Below, piece after piece: positions 11,259 to 20,650 of a stretch of DNA of 64,000 nucleotides. The notes below the pieces were generated by a model, which did no database searches, was not told where the DNA came from, and saw only the letters and a list, made by a program, of their open reading frames with translations. Positions within the stretch are counted from its first letter, which is position 1; every line of letters starts with the position of its first letter. Origin of the DNA: Deinococcus multiflagellatus (GTDB lineage Bacteria > Deinococcota > Deinococci > Deinococcales > Deinococcaceae); NCBI RefSeq assembly GCF_020166415.1, contig NZ_JAIQXV010000011.1, positions 79,316-143,315 on the forward strand, written 5' to 3'. Position numbers and translations under genes: made by a program.

Positions 11259-11935
11259 AAGGCTGCCCACCACACCGGGGCCAGCTCGCCGGCATCGGCT
11301 TCGGCCTGGGCTTCGGCCGCCCGCTCTAGCGCCAGCAGGGCCAGCACCCGCGCCGGGCTGCGCGGCGCGCTGCGGTCCAGGGCCTTGTGGGCGGTGGCCT
11401 GGGCCTTGCGCGGGTTGAGCCGGGCCTGAACGTGGGCCAGCACGGCCAGCAGGTGGGGGTCAGCGCTCTGGCCGCTCAGTTCGGCCACCTTCAGGCCCTC
11501 GGCCAGGGTGCGCAGGGGCGCGTATGGGGACGTGGCCTGGGGATACTCCTGTTCGGCCAGCAGCACGGCGGCGGCCACCAGGGCGGCGCTGTCCCCCGCC
11601 GCTCTGGCCTGGGCACGGGCGGCCAGGGTGACGGCAGGGGCGCCGGGCCGGGCCAGTTGGTGTGCGGCGCGGGCCTGCAGCACCTGCACCCGGGGGCCGT
11701 CGGGCAGCGCCGCCAGTTCAGCCTGCGCGCGGGCAGCGTCGCCCAGCCGCAGGGCCGCCGCCGCGCGCACCAGGGGGTCGGGTGCCCAGGTCAGCGCCAG
11801 CCGGGGCCGCCCCAGGGCCAGGGCCGCCTCGCCCGCCTGCGCCTGCAGTACCGGGGGGAGGTGGCCGTACAGAACCAGCGCCGCCTGAGGGTCTTCCTCC
11901 AGCGCGGCGCTCAGGGCGGCAAGCGGGTCGGTCAT
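11213..11935 (-). CDS. Ala/Leu-rich helical-repeat protein of unknown function
   Basis: A 240-residue, very Ala- and Leu-rich protein built of short helix pairs (ALVLYGHLPPVLQAQAGEAALALGRPRLALTWAPDPLVRAAAALRLG and so on), resembling TPR or other alpha-solenoid scaffolds. No catalytic motif is visible. The chosen ATG gives MTDPLAALSAALEEDP and has CATAGT seven bases upstream, similar to a leaderless -10 box; longer readings add low-complexity sequence. Its last 46 bases overlap, tail to tail, the end of the interrupted kinase gene on the other strand. I do not recognise a specific family. Confidence 0.65.
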   Translation of the reverse strand: MTDPLAALSAALEEDPQAALVLYGHLPPVLQAQAGEAALALGRPRLALTWAPDPLVRAAAALRLGDAARAQAELAALPDGPRVQVLQARAAHQLARPGAPAVTLAARAQARAAGDSAALVAAAVLLAEQEYPQATSPYAPLRTLAEGLKVAELSGQSADPHLLAVLAHVQARLNPRKAQATAHKALDRSAPRSPARVLALLALERAAEAQAEADAGELAPVWWAAFQRSPAAAQAIPNGT

Positions 11936-12042
11936 GGCCGCCACTATGGCAGTTGAGGGGGCAGTTGCGGGCCATTGCCGCGCCAGCCCTGGGCGACCAA
12001 GCCCAACCCCGGGCCAGGAGCCACCAGAAGTCGCGCCTTTCT

Positions 12043-12246
12043 TTACGCGCTCAGTGCCAGATCCAGGCCCAGAAAGCGCCACAGCGAGCGGCGGGGCACG
12101 CGCAGGCCGCTGGGGTGCTCCACCGCACCCAGACGCCCGTCTCTGATCCAGCGGCGCACCGTGCGTTCGTGGGTTCCGGTAAAGTCAGCGACCTCGCTGA
12201 CCTTGAGGAGTTTGGGCATGTTCTGGTACTGGTCGGATAAGGTCAC
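12043..12246 (-). CDS. Small excisionase/MerR-type helix-turn-helix protein
   Basis: A 67-residue DNA-binding protein with one winged helix-turn-helix of the excisionase/MerR type: LLKVSEVADFTGTHERTVRRWIRDGRLGAVEHPSGLRVPRRSLWRFL. Such proteins are recombination directionality factors or small transcription regulators. The start is the GTG at the chosen position because AAGGAGG lies five bases upstream; an ATG nine codons later (MPKLLKV) has no such site. A perfect eight-base hairpin (GGGGCTGC/GCAGCCCC) lies just upstream of the ribosome binding site. No integrase gene is near, so a regulatory role is as likely as one in excision. Confidence 0.8.
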   Translation of the reverse strand: MTLSDQYQNMPKLLKVSEVADFTGTHERTVRRWIRDGRLGAVEHPSGLRVPRRSLWRFLGLDLALSA

Positions 12247-12251
12247 GCAGG

Positions 12252-12258
12252 CCTCCTT
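12252..12258 (-). promoter_or_regulatory. Strong ribosome binding site that fixes a GTG start
   Basis: AAGGAGG, five bases before the GTG of the small HTH gene. It also contains the stop codon (TTTAAGGAGG) of a possible 27-codon upstream frame. Confidence 0.75.
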
Positions 12259-12634
12259 AAACGCAGCGGGGCTGCACAGAGGCAGCCCCACCTTCAGCTT
12301 CAGTTTTCACGGCACCGGACGACTGAATCAGCACGTCCACAACCCCGCCCAGCACGCCACCTGACCCGCCGCTGCGGCGCGGCCCGGGGCAAATGAGGGA
12401 GGGAAGTCGGTTCAACTTGTCAAGACCCTACCACACCCCCTGTCAAGGCGGGGTCAGGGTTGCCTTGCCCTTTTCTTGAGCCGCCGCCCCAGGGCCCTGG
12501 CACTCCATCTGAAGTGGGCCTCTCCTGCCCGTCCCCAAGGCGCTGCGGGGCCCTTTCACCGGAAAACGTCCATCATGGATGACAGATGGGTTCGGCAGTC
12601 AGGCAAGCCGGAGCGGGGGCCGGGCACCGTGCAC
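12259..12634. other. Gene-free spacer
   Basis: The spacer lies between the divergent HTH and DUF554 genes. It has a perfect hairpin at 12268-12289 in the HTH leader, and two TTGACA words on the minus strand near 12420-12447 without a matching -10 box. I see no gene that I can support. Confidence 0.55.
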
Positions 12635-12640
12635 TACAGT
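12635..12640 (+). promoter_or_regulatory. Leaderless -10 box of the DUF554 gene
   Basis: TACAGT, seven bases before the ATG of the DUF554 gene. Confidence 0.55.
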
Positions 12641-12647
12641 CACCCGG

Positions 12648-13421
12648 ATGAGTCTGCTCTCCCAACTGTCGGGCACGCTGGTGAACGTGGGCACGGTGCT
12701 GGCCGGCACCGCCCTGGGCCTGCTGATCGGCCACCGCCTGCCCGAACGCACCCAGCGCACCCTGCTGCAAACCCTCAGTCTGGTCACGCTGTTTCTGGGG
12801 CTGGACATGGCCGCGTCGCTGAACCGGGTCAGCGGCGGCGCCGTGCCCGGGGTCATTCTGGCGCTGATCAGCCTCGCCGCCGGGGCCGTGCTGGGCGAGG
12901 CGCTGCGCATTGAAGAGGCGCTGGAACGGCTGGGCGAGACCCTCAAGCGGCGTTTCCGGGGAGGCGGGCGCTTTACCGAAGGCTTCGTGGCGGCCAGCCT
13001 GCTGTTTTGCGTGGGGCCCATGACCGTGGTGGGGGGCCTGCAAAACGGCCTGACCGGCGACGCCTCCACCTATATCCTCAAAAGCGTGCTGGACGGCATT
13101 GCGGCCCTGGCGCTGGCGGGGGCCTATGGCCTGGGCGTGGGCTTCAGCGCCGTGACGGTGCTGCTGCTGCAGGGCGCCATCAGCCTCGCTGCCGGCGGGC
13201 TGGCCAGCAGCCTGCTGGGCGGCGCGGACCCGGCGACCCTCAAGGCCAATCCCTACGTGCTGCTGATCACCGGAGCGGGCGGCATCACCATCATCGGGAT
13301 CAGCTGGAACCTGATGCTGGCGGGGCTGGGCGTGGAAGACCGCCGCGTGCGGGTGGGCAGCCTGTTGCCGGCCCTGCTGCTGGCGCCGCTGGCCCTGTGG
13401 CTGAGCCGCACCCTGGGCTGA
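12648..13421 (+). CDS. DUF554 family membrane protein
   Basis: A 257-residue integral membrane protein of the DUF554 (YdfK/YqgA-like) family. It has about seven hydrophobic segments, starting with LVNVGTVLAGTALGLLIG. The family segment FVAASLLFCVGPMTVVGGLQNGLTGD, rich in Gly, is followed by ILKSVLDGIAALALAGAYGLGVGFSAV. The function of the family is unknown; a transport role is often assumed. The ATG was chosen because MSLLSQLSGTLVNVGT is the family-like N-terminus and a TACAGT box lies seven bases upstream. A hairpin follows the gene at 13472-13493. Confidence 0.88.
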   Translation: MSLLSQLSGTLVNVGTVLAGTALGLLIGHRLPERTQRTLLQTLSLVTLFLGLDMAASLNRVSGGAVPGVILALISLAAGAVLGEALRIEEALERLGETLKRRFRGGGRFTEGFVAASLLFCVGPMTVVGGLQNGLTGDASTYILKSVLDGIAALALAGAYGLGVGFSAVTVLLLQGAISLAAGGLASSLLGGADPATLKANPYVLLITGAGGITIIGISWNLMLAGLGVEDRRVRVGSLLPALLLAPLALWLSRTLG

Positions 13422-13471
13422 GGGCGGTCCGCGACACCCTCAAGCAAATGCTCACCAACCCGCTCAGCAGC

Positions 13472-13493
13472 AGCCTGGGCCTTGACCCAGGCT
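13472..13493 (+). terminator. Hairpin after the DUF554 gene
   Basis: AGCCTGGG pairs with CCCAGGCT around a CCTTGA loop. Only a short TT follows, so this is a weak terminator candidate. Confidence 0.45.
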
Positions 13494-13556
13494 TGAACCG
13501 GACTTCAGAAACCCTTGTGGCACGGCTTTTTTCAGCCTTTGGTCAGTTTGGCCCCC

Positions 13557-13562
13557 TACGGT
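13557..13562 (+). promoter_or_regulatory. Leaderless -10 box
   Basis: TACGGT, seven bases before the ATG of the DUF4384/LGFP gene. It argues against the GTG start nine bases upstream, which lies inside the box. Confidence 0.55.
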
Positions 13563-13569
13563 GGACCCT

Positions 13570-14829
<1,260 letters not shown>

Positions 14830-14855
14830 GCGGCTTCCGAGCCTGACCGCAGCCT

Positions 14856-14899
14856 GCGCAGGGTGGCCCCAGATGTATTCATCCGGGGCCACCCTGCGC
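14856..14899. terminator. Long hairpin after the LGFP-protein gene
   Basis: Fifteen-base perfect arms (GCGCAGGGTGGCCCC and its complement) with a 14-base loop, 26 bases after the stop codon. No T-tract follows. Confidence 0.55.
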
Positions 14900-15370
14900 G
14901 TGTTGGGCCACATCAGGGCGGCTGGCTGGTCTCGGGGTGAGCCCTGGCCTCCCGGTCATGGCCTGGCCCGTGGGCACAGCACCACGCGGGAACCTTTCCA
15001 GGCAGGTAGTGAGTCTCAGCACTGCTGCCTGCGCCCTGTCACGACCCTCTTGGCCAGAGGCGAGAACCGGCGCGCCGGCTGACCAGGGCAGCCAAGCCCG
15101 CAGGCCCCAGTGCCTGACCAAGCATGAGCGCGCGGATGAGGTCTCTCCTGGTGCCCTTCAGCCGCCCATCAGCCCCCACCACTACACTGGCCGCAGCGTA
15201 GAGGTTAAGACCACTTTCAACTCCTGCGCGGCTGGGCGCCTTGCCCAGCACTGGCTTCTCCCGCCCTCCCCACCGCAGTGTGCGCGGTGGCCTGCGGGTC
15301 TCAATTGGCCTCGGGGCGACTGGCCACGCTCCCTCTGTCCCTCCGCCCAGCCTGTTGACCGTTTTTCCAG

Positions 15371-15409
15371 CAGCACTGCCGCGCCCCTGGCCAGGGCGCG
15401 GCAGTGCTG
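15371..15409. terminator. Perfect 16-bp hairpin after nspC
   Basis: CAGCACTGCCGCGCCC pairs with GGGCGCGGCAGTGCTG around seven bases, 32 bases past the nspC stop codon. On the nspC strand it is followed by A residues, not U, so termination is not certain. Confidence 0.5.
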
Positions 15410-15441
15410 CGGCAAGGAGGCCGGGCGCGCGGCCCCCCGTC

Positions 15442-16662
15442 TCAACTCAGCTTGGCCTTGAATTCCTCGTAGCCGAAGGTTTTCACGCGCTCGTAGGTGC
15501 CGTCCAGGCGCAGAATGCCGATGTCGGGGTGCTTGACGCCGTTGAAGAAGGTGGTCTTGACCATCGTGTAGTGAATCATGTCGTCAAAGACCACCCGGTC
15601 GCCAACAGCCAGGGGCCCAGGAAACACGTATTCGCCCACCACATCGCCCGCCAGACAGGTGGTGCCGCCGATCAGGTACGGGTGGCCGGGGGGGGCGTCC
15701 ACGGCCTCGCGGTGGTCGTGTTCGGGGGGGTCGCCGGCGCCCAGAATGCGGGGGCGGTAGGGCATTTCCAGCACGTCGGGCATGTGGGCCGACACCGAGA
15801 TGTCCAGCAGCGCGGCGTCCTTGACGTTGTGCACCACGTCCAGCACCGAGCTGACCAGCCAGCCCGTCTGCCAGCCAAAGGCGCTGCCGGGCTCCAGAAT
15901 GACGTGCACGCCCCATTTCTCGCGGAAGGCGCGCACCACGCGAATCAGGCGGGGGATGTCGTAGCCCTCGCGGGTCATCAGGTGGCCGCCGCCGAAGTTC
16001 ACCCACTTCACCTGCCCCAGCACGTCCCCGAAGTTGCGCTCCAGCACTTCCAGGGTGCGCTCCAGGGTGTCACTGTCTTTTTCGCACAGGGTATGGAAGT
16101 GCAGGCCGTCCACGCCGTCCATCAGCTCCGGGCGGAATTCACGGCGCGTGACGCCCAGGCGGGAAAAGGGCCCGGCGGGGTTGTACAGGTCCGTTTCCAC
16201 CTCGGCATATTCGGGGTTCACGCGGATGCCCACATGCAGGGTGCGCCCGGCGGCCCGCGCCGCTTCGACCTGCGGCTTGAAGCGCTGCCACTGCGAGAAC
16301 GAGTTGAACACGAGGTGATCAGCCAGTTCCAGGATGCGCGGAAACTCCTCGTCGCTGTAGGCGGGCGCGTACACATGGACCTCGCCCTGCATCTCCTCTC
16401 GCGCCAGGAGGGCCTCGTTCAGGCTGCTGGCGGTGGCGCCCGTGATGCCGTACTCGCGCAGAATGGGAAAGGCCGACCACATCGAAAAGCCCTTGAAGGC
16501 CACGATGATCTGCGCGCCGCTCTCGCGCTGCACCTGGGAGATCAGGGCGAGGTTGCGGCGCAGGCGTGATTCGTCGAGCACAAAGGCCGGACTGGGAATG
16601 GCCGCGAAATCCACGGAGGCCACCGGGGTCACCGCCGGGAGGGACAGGTCAGAAGCCGTCAT
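15442..16662 (-). CDS. nspC: Carboxynorspermidine decarboxylase
   Basis: NspC is a PLP-dependent fold-III decarboxylase that turns carboxynorspermidine or carboxyspermidine into norspermidine or spermidine, the last step of this polyamine route. The 406-residue protein has the PLP lysine segment IIVAFKGFSMW, VGIRVNPEYAEVETDLYNP, GLHFHTLCEKDSDTLERTLEVLE, the glycine-rich phosphate loop VNFGGGHLMTREGYD, EPGSAFGWQTG, and the catalytic-side Cys in GGTTCLAGDVVGEY. Start: ATG with TACCCT seven bases upstream, suggesting a leaderless mRNA. The partner dehydrogenase is not in the window. Confidence 0.95.
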   Translation of the reverse strand: MTASDLSLPAVTPVASVDFAAIPSPAFVLDESRLRRNLALISQVQRESGAQIIVAFKGFSMWSAFPILREYGITGATASSLNEALLAREEMQGEVHVYAPAYSDEEFPRILELADHLVFNSFSQWQRFKPQVEAARAAGRTLHVGIRVNPEYAEVETDLYNPAGPFSRLGVTRREFRPELMDGVDGLHFHTLCEKDSDTLERTLEVLERNFGDVLGQVKWVNFGGGHLMTREGYDIPRLIRVVRAFREKWGVHVILEPGSAFGWQTGWLVSSVLDVVHNVKDAALLDISVSAHMPDVLEMPYRPRILGAGDPPEHDHREAVDAPPGHPYLIGGTTCLAGDVVGEYVFPGPLAVGDRVVFDDMIHYTMVKTTFFNGVKHPDIGILRLDGTYERVKTFGYEEFKAKLS

Positions 16663-16669
16663 GAGGCAC

Positions 16670-16675
16670 AGGGTA
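16670..16675 (-). promoter_or_regulatory. Leaderless -10 box of nspC
   Basis: TACCCT, seven bases before the ATG. Confidence 0.55.
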
Positions 16676-16704
16676 GCGGGTTGGGGTGGGTCCGGGTCTG
16701 CGGC

Positions 16705-18465
16705 TCAGGGCACAGCTGGCTTCACATCGTCAAGGCGCAGACGGTCCCCTTCAAACACTGGCCGCGCGTCGCCGCTTTCGATGCGTTCCACCAGGGCCCG
16801 CTGCTCCGGTGTAAGAACCTGACGCCACGGCTCAGAGGGCTCTGCCTGATGACAGGCCCGGAACAGCACCACGGACATGATGCCCAGCGCCAGCAGGGGC
16901 CGCAGGGCCTGACCAGCGGTGGGCAGTGGCAAAGCGGAAAGCGTGGAGGGCAGGGCCGACAGCGTGAAGGGCAGCGCCGGCCACAGCAGTGCACGCCGGG
17001 CCGTCCCCGCTTCCCAGTCACGCGCCTTGCTGCGGGCCAGCAGGCGCTGGGCACCTGCATGACCGCTCCCCTCAGCCCGCTCCAGCAGGTGGCGCGCGTA
17101 ATTCAGGCTGTCCTGGATGGGGCGCGTCTTAACCGGGCGCAGCACCCCGTCGCCGCCCACTTCGACGCGCCCGGCCCGCAGCTGCTGGGCCAGCGCGACG
17201 CGGGCGTCATTGTTTCCCGCGTCTGCGGCGCGCAGCAGATAGCGGTAACGGTCTCGCTCGTCCAGACCAAATTGCTGGCGAAAGGCACCAAAGTGCCCAT
17301 AGACGTGCCAGCTCAGGTCGGGACTTCCCAGGTCAGCGGCCCGCAGGGCATCCCGGTTGACCTCTTCGGGCTCCTGGTCCGCACGCAGGACCACGAGCAG
17401 TTCAGCGGCCTCGCGGTTGCCTTCATCGCGGGCCCGCAGCAGCCAGGGTAGGGCGTCGGGCAGACGCCACGCCGGCCCCGCCAGTTGCAGCTTGCCCAAG
17501 CCGATCATGGCGTCGGTGTCACCCCGCTCTGCCGCGCGCCTGAGGAGGCCCGCCACGCGGGGGGCCAAGTCTTCAAGCCCCTGCCAGCCGTGCACGAAAG
17601 CGATGAGGCCATTGCCGTCCAGCGCAGCGTCCTCATCCTGCTCGGCGGCAGCCAGATAGCGCTCCAGAGCCGCGCGGCGCTCGGCCAGGGAACGCCCGGC
17701 AATGGTCAGGGCGACAAACAGCTGGTTGGCATGGAGGTCGCGCAGGTTGGCCGCCAGCTGGGCACGCTCAACCGCCACCACAAAGTCGCGGGTAAACGCC
17801 ATCGCGTGGTGCGACACACAGACGTGAAATTCGGCCCAGAGGCGCTGCATGTCTGTCTCGGAGAGCAGACCGCTGGCCTGCTGGTGGCGCACGAACGCCA
17901 GCATCTGCGCCTCGCTGCCGCCCCATTCCTCGCGCAGGTGGTAGAGCATGATGCGCCTTAAGGTCAGGCTTTGCGGATTGGCCGCCAGTCCCTGGGTAAA
18001 CCAGTCGGGATACTGCTGGGCGTCCACCTCGGCGGCCGAAACTCGGCAGCCCAGACTGTTGGCGGCCCAGCCAATCACGGCCCACGCTGCCAGGGGATTG
18101 GCCGTGAGTGTCACGGCGTGCCCGGCGCAGGCGGTGGCCTGTTCGGTAAAGTGCTCCAGCCCACGCCACCCCTGATCGCTCACATGGCTGGACTTTGCCT
18201 CTCCCCGCGCGGCCCAGGCCCGCGACAGCAGCCACTCTGCCAGCGCCACATGCGCCTCGTAAGAGCCCACATGCGCGTCCATCCACGCGCTGAAGCGCTC
18301 CCCCAGCGCGGGGTCCGGCTGCTGGAAGGCCTGAAAAGCGTTCAGCAGGTCGCGCTCGGCCAGCTGCCCGGCCTCAAACTGGCGCTGCAGCCCGCCCAGA
18401 TGCTCTTGAAGGGTGCCGTACTGCTCGTCGCGCAGCAGGCGCAGAAGGTCGGGGGCGGCGTTCAT
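16705..18465 (-). CDS. Sel1/TPR-like repeat protein with a C-terminal membrane segment
   Basis: A 586-residue protein. The N-terminal 250 residues resemble DUF4034-type helical repeats (YEAHVALAEWLLSRAWAARGE, LRRIMLYHLREEWGGSEAQMLAFVRH). The middle has Sel1-like motifs (AAERGDTDAMIGLGKLQLAGPAWRLPDALPWLLRARDEGNREAAELL, AADAGNNDARVALAQQLRAG, AEGSGHAGAQRLL). A hydrophobic stretch near residues 520-540 (ALRPLLALGIMSVVLFRA) is a likely membrane anchor. Sel1 repeats serve in protein contacts. The start has TACCAT nine bases upstream. The function is unknown. Confidence 0.75.
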   Translation of the reverse strand: MNAAPDLLRLLRDEQYGTLQEHLGGLQRQFEAGQLAERDLLNAFQAFQQPDPALGERFSAWMDAHVGSYEAHVALAEWLLSRAWAARGEAKSSHVSDQGWRGLEHFTEQATACAGHAVTLTANPLAAWAVIGWAANSLGCRVSAAEVDAQQYPDWFTQGLAANPQSLTLRRIMLYHLREEWGGSEAQMLAFVRHQQASGLLSETDMQRLWAEFHVCVSHHAMAFTRDFVVAVERAQLAANLRDLHANQLFVALTIAGRSLAERRAALERYLAAAEQDEDAALDGNGLIAFVHGWQGLEDLAPRVAGLLRRAAERGDTDAMIGLGKLQLAGPAWRLPDALPWLLRARDEGNREAAELLVVLRADQEPEEVNRDALRAADLGSPDLSWHVYGHFGAFRQQFGLDERDRYRYLLRAADAGNNDARVALAQQLRAGRVEVGGDGVLRPVKTRPIQDSLNYARHLLERAEGSGHAGAQRLLARSKARDWEAGTARRALLWPALPFTLSALPSTLSALPLPTAGQALRPLLALGIMSVVLFRACHQAEPSEPWRQVLTPEQRALVERIESGDARPVFEGDRLRLDDVKPAVP

Positions 18466-18474
18466 CGAGCCTTC

Positions 18475-18480
18475 ATGGTA
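18475..18480 (-). promoter_or_regulatory. Leaderless -10 box of the Sel1-like gene
   Basis: TACCAT, nine bases before the ATG. Confidence 0.45.
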
Positions 18481-18519
18481 GCGCCCCGCCCCCAGCTGTA
18501 CCTGCGCAGCTGCGTGGCC

Positions 18520-19014
18520 TTACTTGAGCACTTTGAAGCTCTTGATAAAGGCGTCGTTCACGGGGGCCAGCTTGGCTTCCTGGCCCTGGCGGCTGGTGGC
18601 GGTCACCACGTAGGCGCGGTTGCCCTTCACCGCGTAGGTGGCGATGAAATACAGCTTGTACTGCCCCTGGCGCCCGGTGTACACCAGCCGGTTGCCCTTT
18701 ATGCCGCCCAGGGTGGCCGCCTCGTTTTTCAGAATCTTGCCGTCGGTGATCAGCTGCCCAATCTGCTTGACGCTCAGGGCGTGGTACTGCGCCTGGGTCA
18801 TGCCAGCGGGGAGGGGCTGCACAATCACGTTGATGTTCGACGCAAAGCCGCTCTCGGGCTTGGCGGCGAACACCACCGCCGTACCGGGGTACGACCCCTG
18901 CTGCCAGCCTGCCGGCACGGTGGCCGAGAAGGTGCCGGAAGGGTCCTTGTAGGTGGCGGCGTGGGCCACCCCCGAGAGCAGGATCAGGGTCAGCAGGGGG
19001 CGGGACAGGGTCAT
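18520..19014 (-). CDS. Small exported protein, PsbP/DcrB-like fold
   Basis: A 164-residue protein with a signal peptide (MTLSRPLLTLILLSGVAHA). The mature part starts YKDPSGTFSATVPAGWQQ and continues with NINVIVQPLPAGMTQAQY and KSFKVLK at the end. This layout (a -sG-FS---P-gW start, a final -i--sFk strand) is that of the PsbP/DcrB/Mog1 fold found in many small secreted proteins. The biochemical role is not known. A TACGCT box six bases before the ATG suggests a leaderless mRNA. Confidence 0.75.
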   Translation of the reverse strand: MTLSRPLLTLILLSGVAHAATYKDPSGTFSATVPAGWQQGSYPGTAVVFAAKPESGFASNINVIVQPLPAGMTQAQYHALSVKQIGQLITDGKILKNEAATLGGIKGNRLVYTGRQGQYKLYFIATYAVKGNRAYVVTATSRQGQEAKLAPVNDAFIKSFKVLK

Positions 19015-19020
19015 GGCCGC

Positions 19021-19026
19021 AGCGTA
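19021..19026 (-). promoter_or_regulatory. Leaderless -10 box of the PsbP-like gene
   Basis: TACGCT, six bases before the ATG. Confidence 0.5.
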
Positions 19027-19070
19027 CGGGGCCGGGCGGGGCGCGCAGGTCTGGGGCGCGGCCCCGGGTC

Positions 19071-19802
19071 TTAACCTGCCGTGAATCTCAGGGTGCCTTC
19101 GGGGGCACCCTCGCCGGGAATCAGCGTGGGGACCAGGGTGCTGGTGCTCAGGCCGGCGGCAAAGCGCACGTCCTCGCCCAGCCCCAAGCGGCTGAGGTGC
19201 TGGCCGTGGCCGCTGCTGCTCAGGGCTTCTAAGGGGTTCCCGCCGTTGCGGCGCACCGTCAGGGCAATGCGGGCGCCGTCGTCCACGGTGAATTCGCCCA
19301 TCGCCAGCAGGTATTCGGCCAGCACGCCGGCCGCGTACACATCTTCCAGGCCCACATGATTGTCGGTGCCGGCGCAGACAATGGCGATTTCCTCGGTGGC
19401 GGCAGCGCGGGCGCGGCGGGCCGCCGCGTGGGCGTTGGTCAGGGCGGCCAGAAAGATGTGTTTGCCGGTCTGGGCCGCCGTGTGGGCCGCGCCGGTGCCG
19501 TTGGTGGTGTTCATAACCACCGTTTTCCTGGTGAAGTTCTGGCCCGCCGCCTCGGCAGGACTGTTGCCAAAGTCAAAGCCGGGAATGGGCAGGCCGCCGC
19601 GCTCGCCGCCCAGCAGGTAGGGGCTGCCTTCAGGTGCGCCGTCGCGCAGGGCCAGGGCCACCTCTGGGGTGGCGGTCAGCAGCAGGGCGTCGGCGCCGCG
19701 TTCCAAGTAGGTCACGGCGGTGGTCGTGGCGCGCAGCACGTCCACCACCACCACCACGTCGGGGTAGGTGCCGTGCGGCAGCAGGTCAACGCGCAGGCGC
19801 AT
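19071..19802 (-). CDS. comB: 2-phosphosulfolactate phosphatase
   Basis: A 243-residue ComB-family protein. The characterised member is a Mg-dependent phosphatase that converts 2-phosphosulfolactate to sulfolactate in coenzyme M synthesis. In bacteria without coenzyme M, as expected here, the substrate may differ. Family marks are [49 protein letters not shown] and [18 protein letters not shown]. The start codon lies three bases after the rpe stop codon, so the two genes form an operon. Nothing else in the window belongs to a coenzyme M route. Confidence 0.88.
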   Translation of the reverse strand: MRLRVDLLPHGTYPDVVVVVDVLRATTTAVTYLERGADALLLTATPEVALALRDGAPEGSPYLLGGERGGLPIPGFDFGNSPAEAAGQNFTRKTVVMNTTNGTGAAHTAAQTGKHIFLAALTNAHAAARRARAAATEEIAIVCAGTDNHVGLEDVYAAGVLAEYLLAMGEFTVDDGARIALTVRRNGGNPLEALSSSGHGQHLSRLGLGEDVRFAAGLSTSTLVPTLIPGEGAPEGTLRFTAG

Positions 19803-19805
19803 GGC

Positions 19806-20480
19806 TTACTTCAGCGCCTCGCGCAGGCGCTCCAGGCCGGCCGCTGCGCCGTCCTTGCCGTAGACCGCGCTGCCCGCCACCAGATTGCTGGCCCCGGCAT
19901 GCACCACGGCGCGGGCGTTGGCGGCACTCACGCCGCCGTCCACCTGCAATTCGGCAGCGCTGCCCAGGTCGTCCAGCCAGCGGCGCACGGTGCGGATGCG
20001 CTCCAGGCTCTGCGGAATGAATTTCTGCCCGCCAAAGCCCGGGTTCACGCTCATGATCAGCACGAGGTCCACCTCCTGCAGCACGGGGCGCAGGGTTTCG
20101 AGCGGCGTGCCCGGGTTCAGGGTCACGCCGGCCTTTTTGCCCAGTTCCTTGATCTGCTGCACCGCGCGGTGGATGTGCGCCGTGGCCTCCACATGCACCG
20201 TCAGGCCGTCGGCGCCGGCCGCCGCAAAGTCCTTCAGGTAACGCTCGGGGCGGTCAATCATCAGGTGCACGTCCATGAACAGTGGGCTGGCCGCGCGGGC
20301 CGCCGCCAGAATGGGAAGCCCGAACGAGATGTTGGGCACAAAGGCCCCGTCCATCACGTCCACATGCGCCCAGTCGGCACTTTCGATGGCGCGCAGTTCC
20401 TCGCCCAGGCGGGCGAAGTCACAGGCGAGGATGCTCGGCGCGAGCTTGACGCGGCGGGCAACAGGGTCGGGCGTGGTCAC
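19806..20480 (-). CDS. rpe: Ribulose-phosphate 3-epimerase
   Basis: Rpe interconverts ribulose 5-phosphate and xylulose 5-phosphate in the pentose phosphate pathway. The 224-residue length is normal. The TIM-barrel marks are all present: KLAPSILACDFARLG with the metal/acid Asp, WAHVDVMDGAFVPNISFG, FMDVHLMIDRPERYL, VLIMSVNPGFGGQKFIP and LQVDGGVSAANA. The GTG start is preceded seven bases upstream by TAGACT, supporting a leaderless mRNA that also carries comB. Confidence 0.96.
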   Translation of the reverse strand: MTTPDPVARRVKLAPSILACDFARLGEELRAIESADWAHVDVMDGAFVPNISFGLPILAAARAASPLFMDVHLMIDRPERYLKDFAAAGADGLTVHVEATAHIHRAVQQIKELGKKAGVTLNPGTPLETLRPVLQEVDLVLIMSVNPGFGGQKFIPQSLERIRTVRRWLDDLGSAAELQVDGGVSAANARAVVHAGASNLVAGSAVYGKDGAAAGLERLREALK

Positions 20481-20487
20481 GCCCCGC

Positions 20488-20493
20488 AGTCTA
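20488..20493 (-). promoter_or_regulatory. Leaderless -10 box of rpe-comB
   Basis: TAGACT, seven bases before the GTG of rpe. Confidence 0.55.
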
Positions 20494-20650
20494 CCCTGAA
20501 GCGGACCGCGACTTCGCGCAGGTCATAAAACCCCGACCCAGTCTTGCCTCTGCAGAACCGTGGAGGAGCGCGGCCCGGTCCGAACAGGCCCATCTTCAAT
20601 TTTCAGTTTTTGGCGTTCCGACTGAAAATGACCCGGGGCATAGTGGCCCC

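Larger units (their letters stand above)
14830..15441. other. Gene-free spacer between convergent genes
   Basis: The spacer lies between the ends of the LGFP-protein and nspC genes. It holds a strong hairpin near each gene (14856-14899 and 15371-15409). The 470 bases between have open frames on both strands, but none shows a family motif, a ribosome binding site or a -10 box. They may be decayed coding sequence. Confidence 0.5.

Noticed and set aside
12418..12447. Two TTGACA words on the minus strand as tandem promoters or a regulator site
   Set aside because: No -10 box stands at a fitting distance, and the two copies share only seven bases.
14879..15445. Overlapping open frames on both strands in the spacer before nspC
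   Set aside because: They lack ribosome binding sites, -10 boxes and family motifs; high GC content produces such frames by chance.
19071..19802. comB as evidence of coenzyme M synthesis
   Set aside because: No other gene of that route is present and ComB homologues occur in bacteria without coenzyme M.
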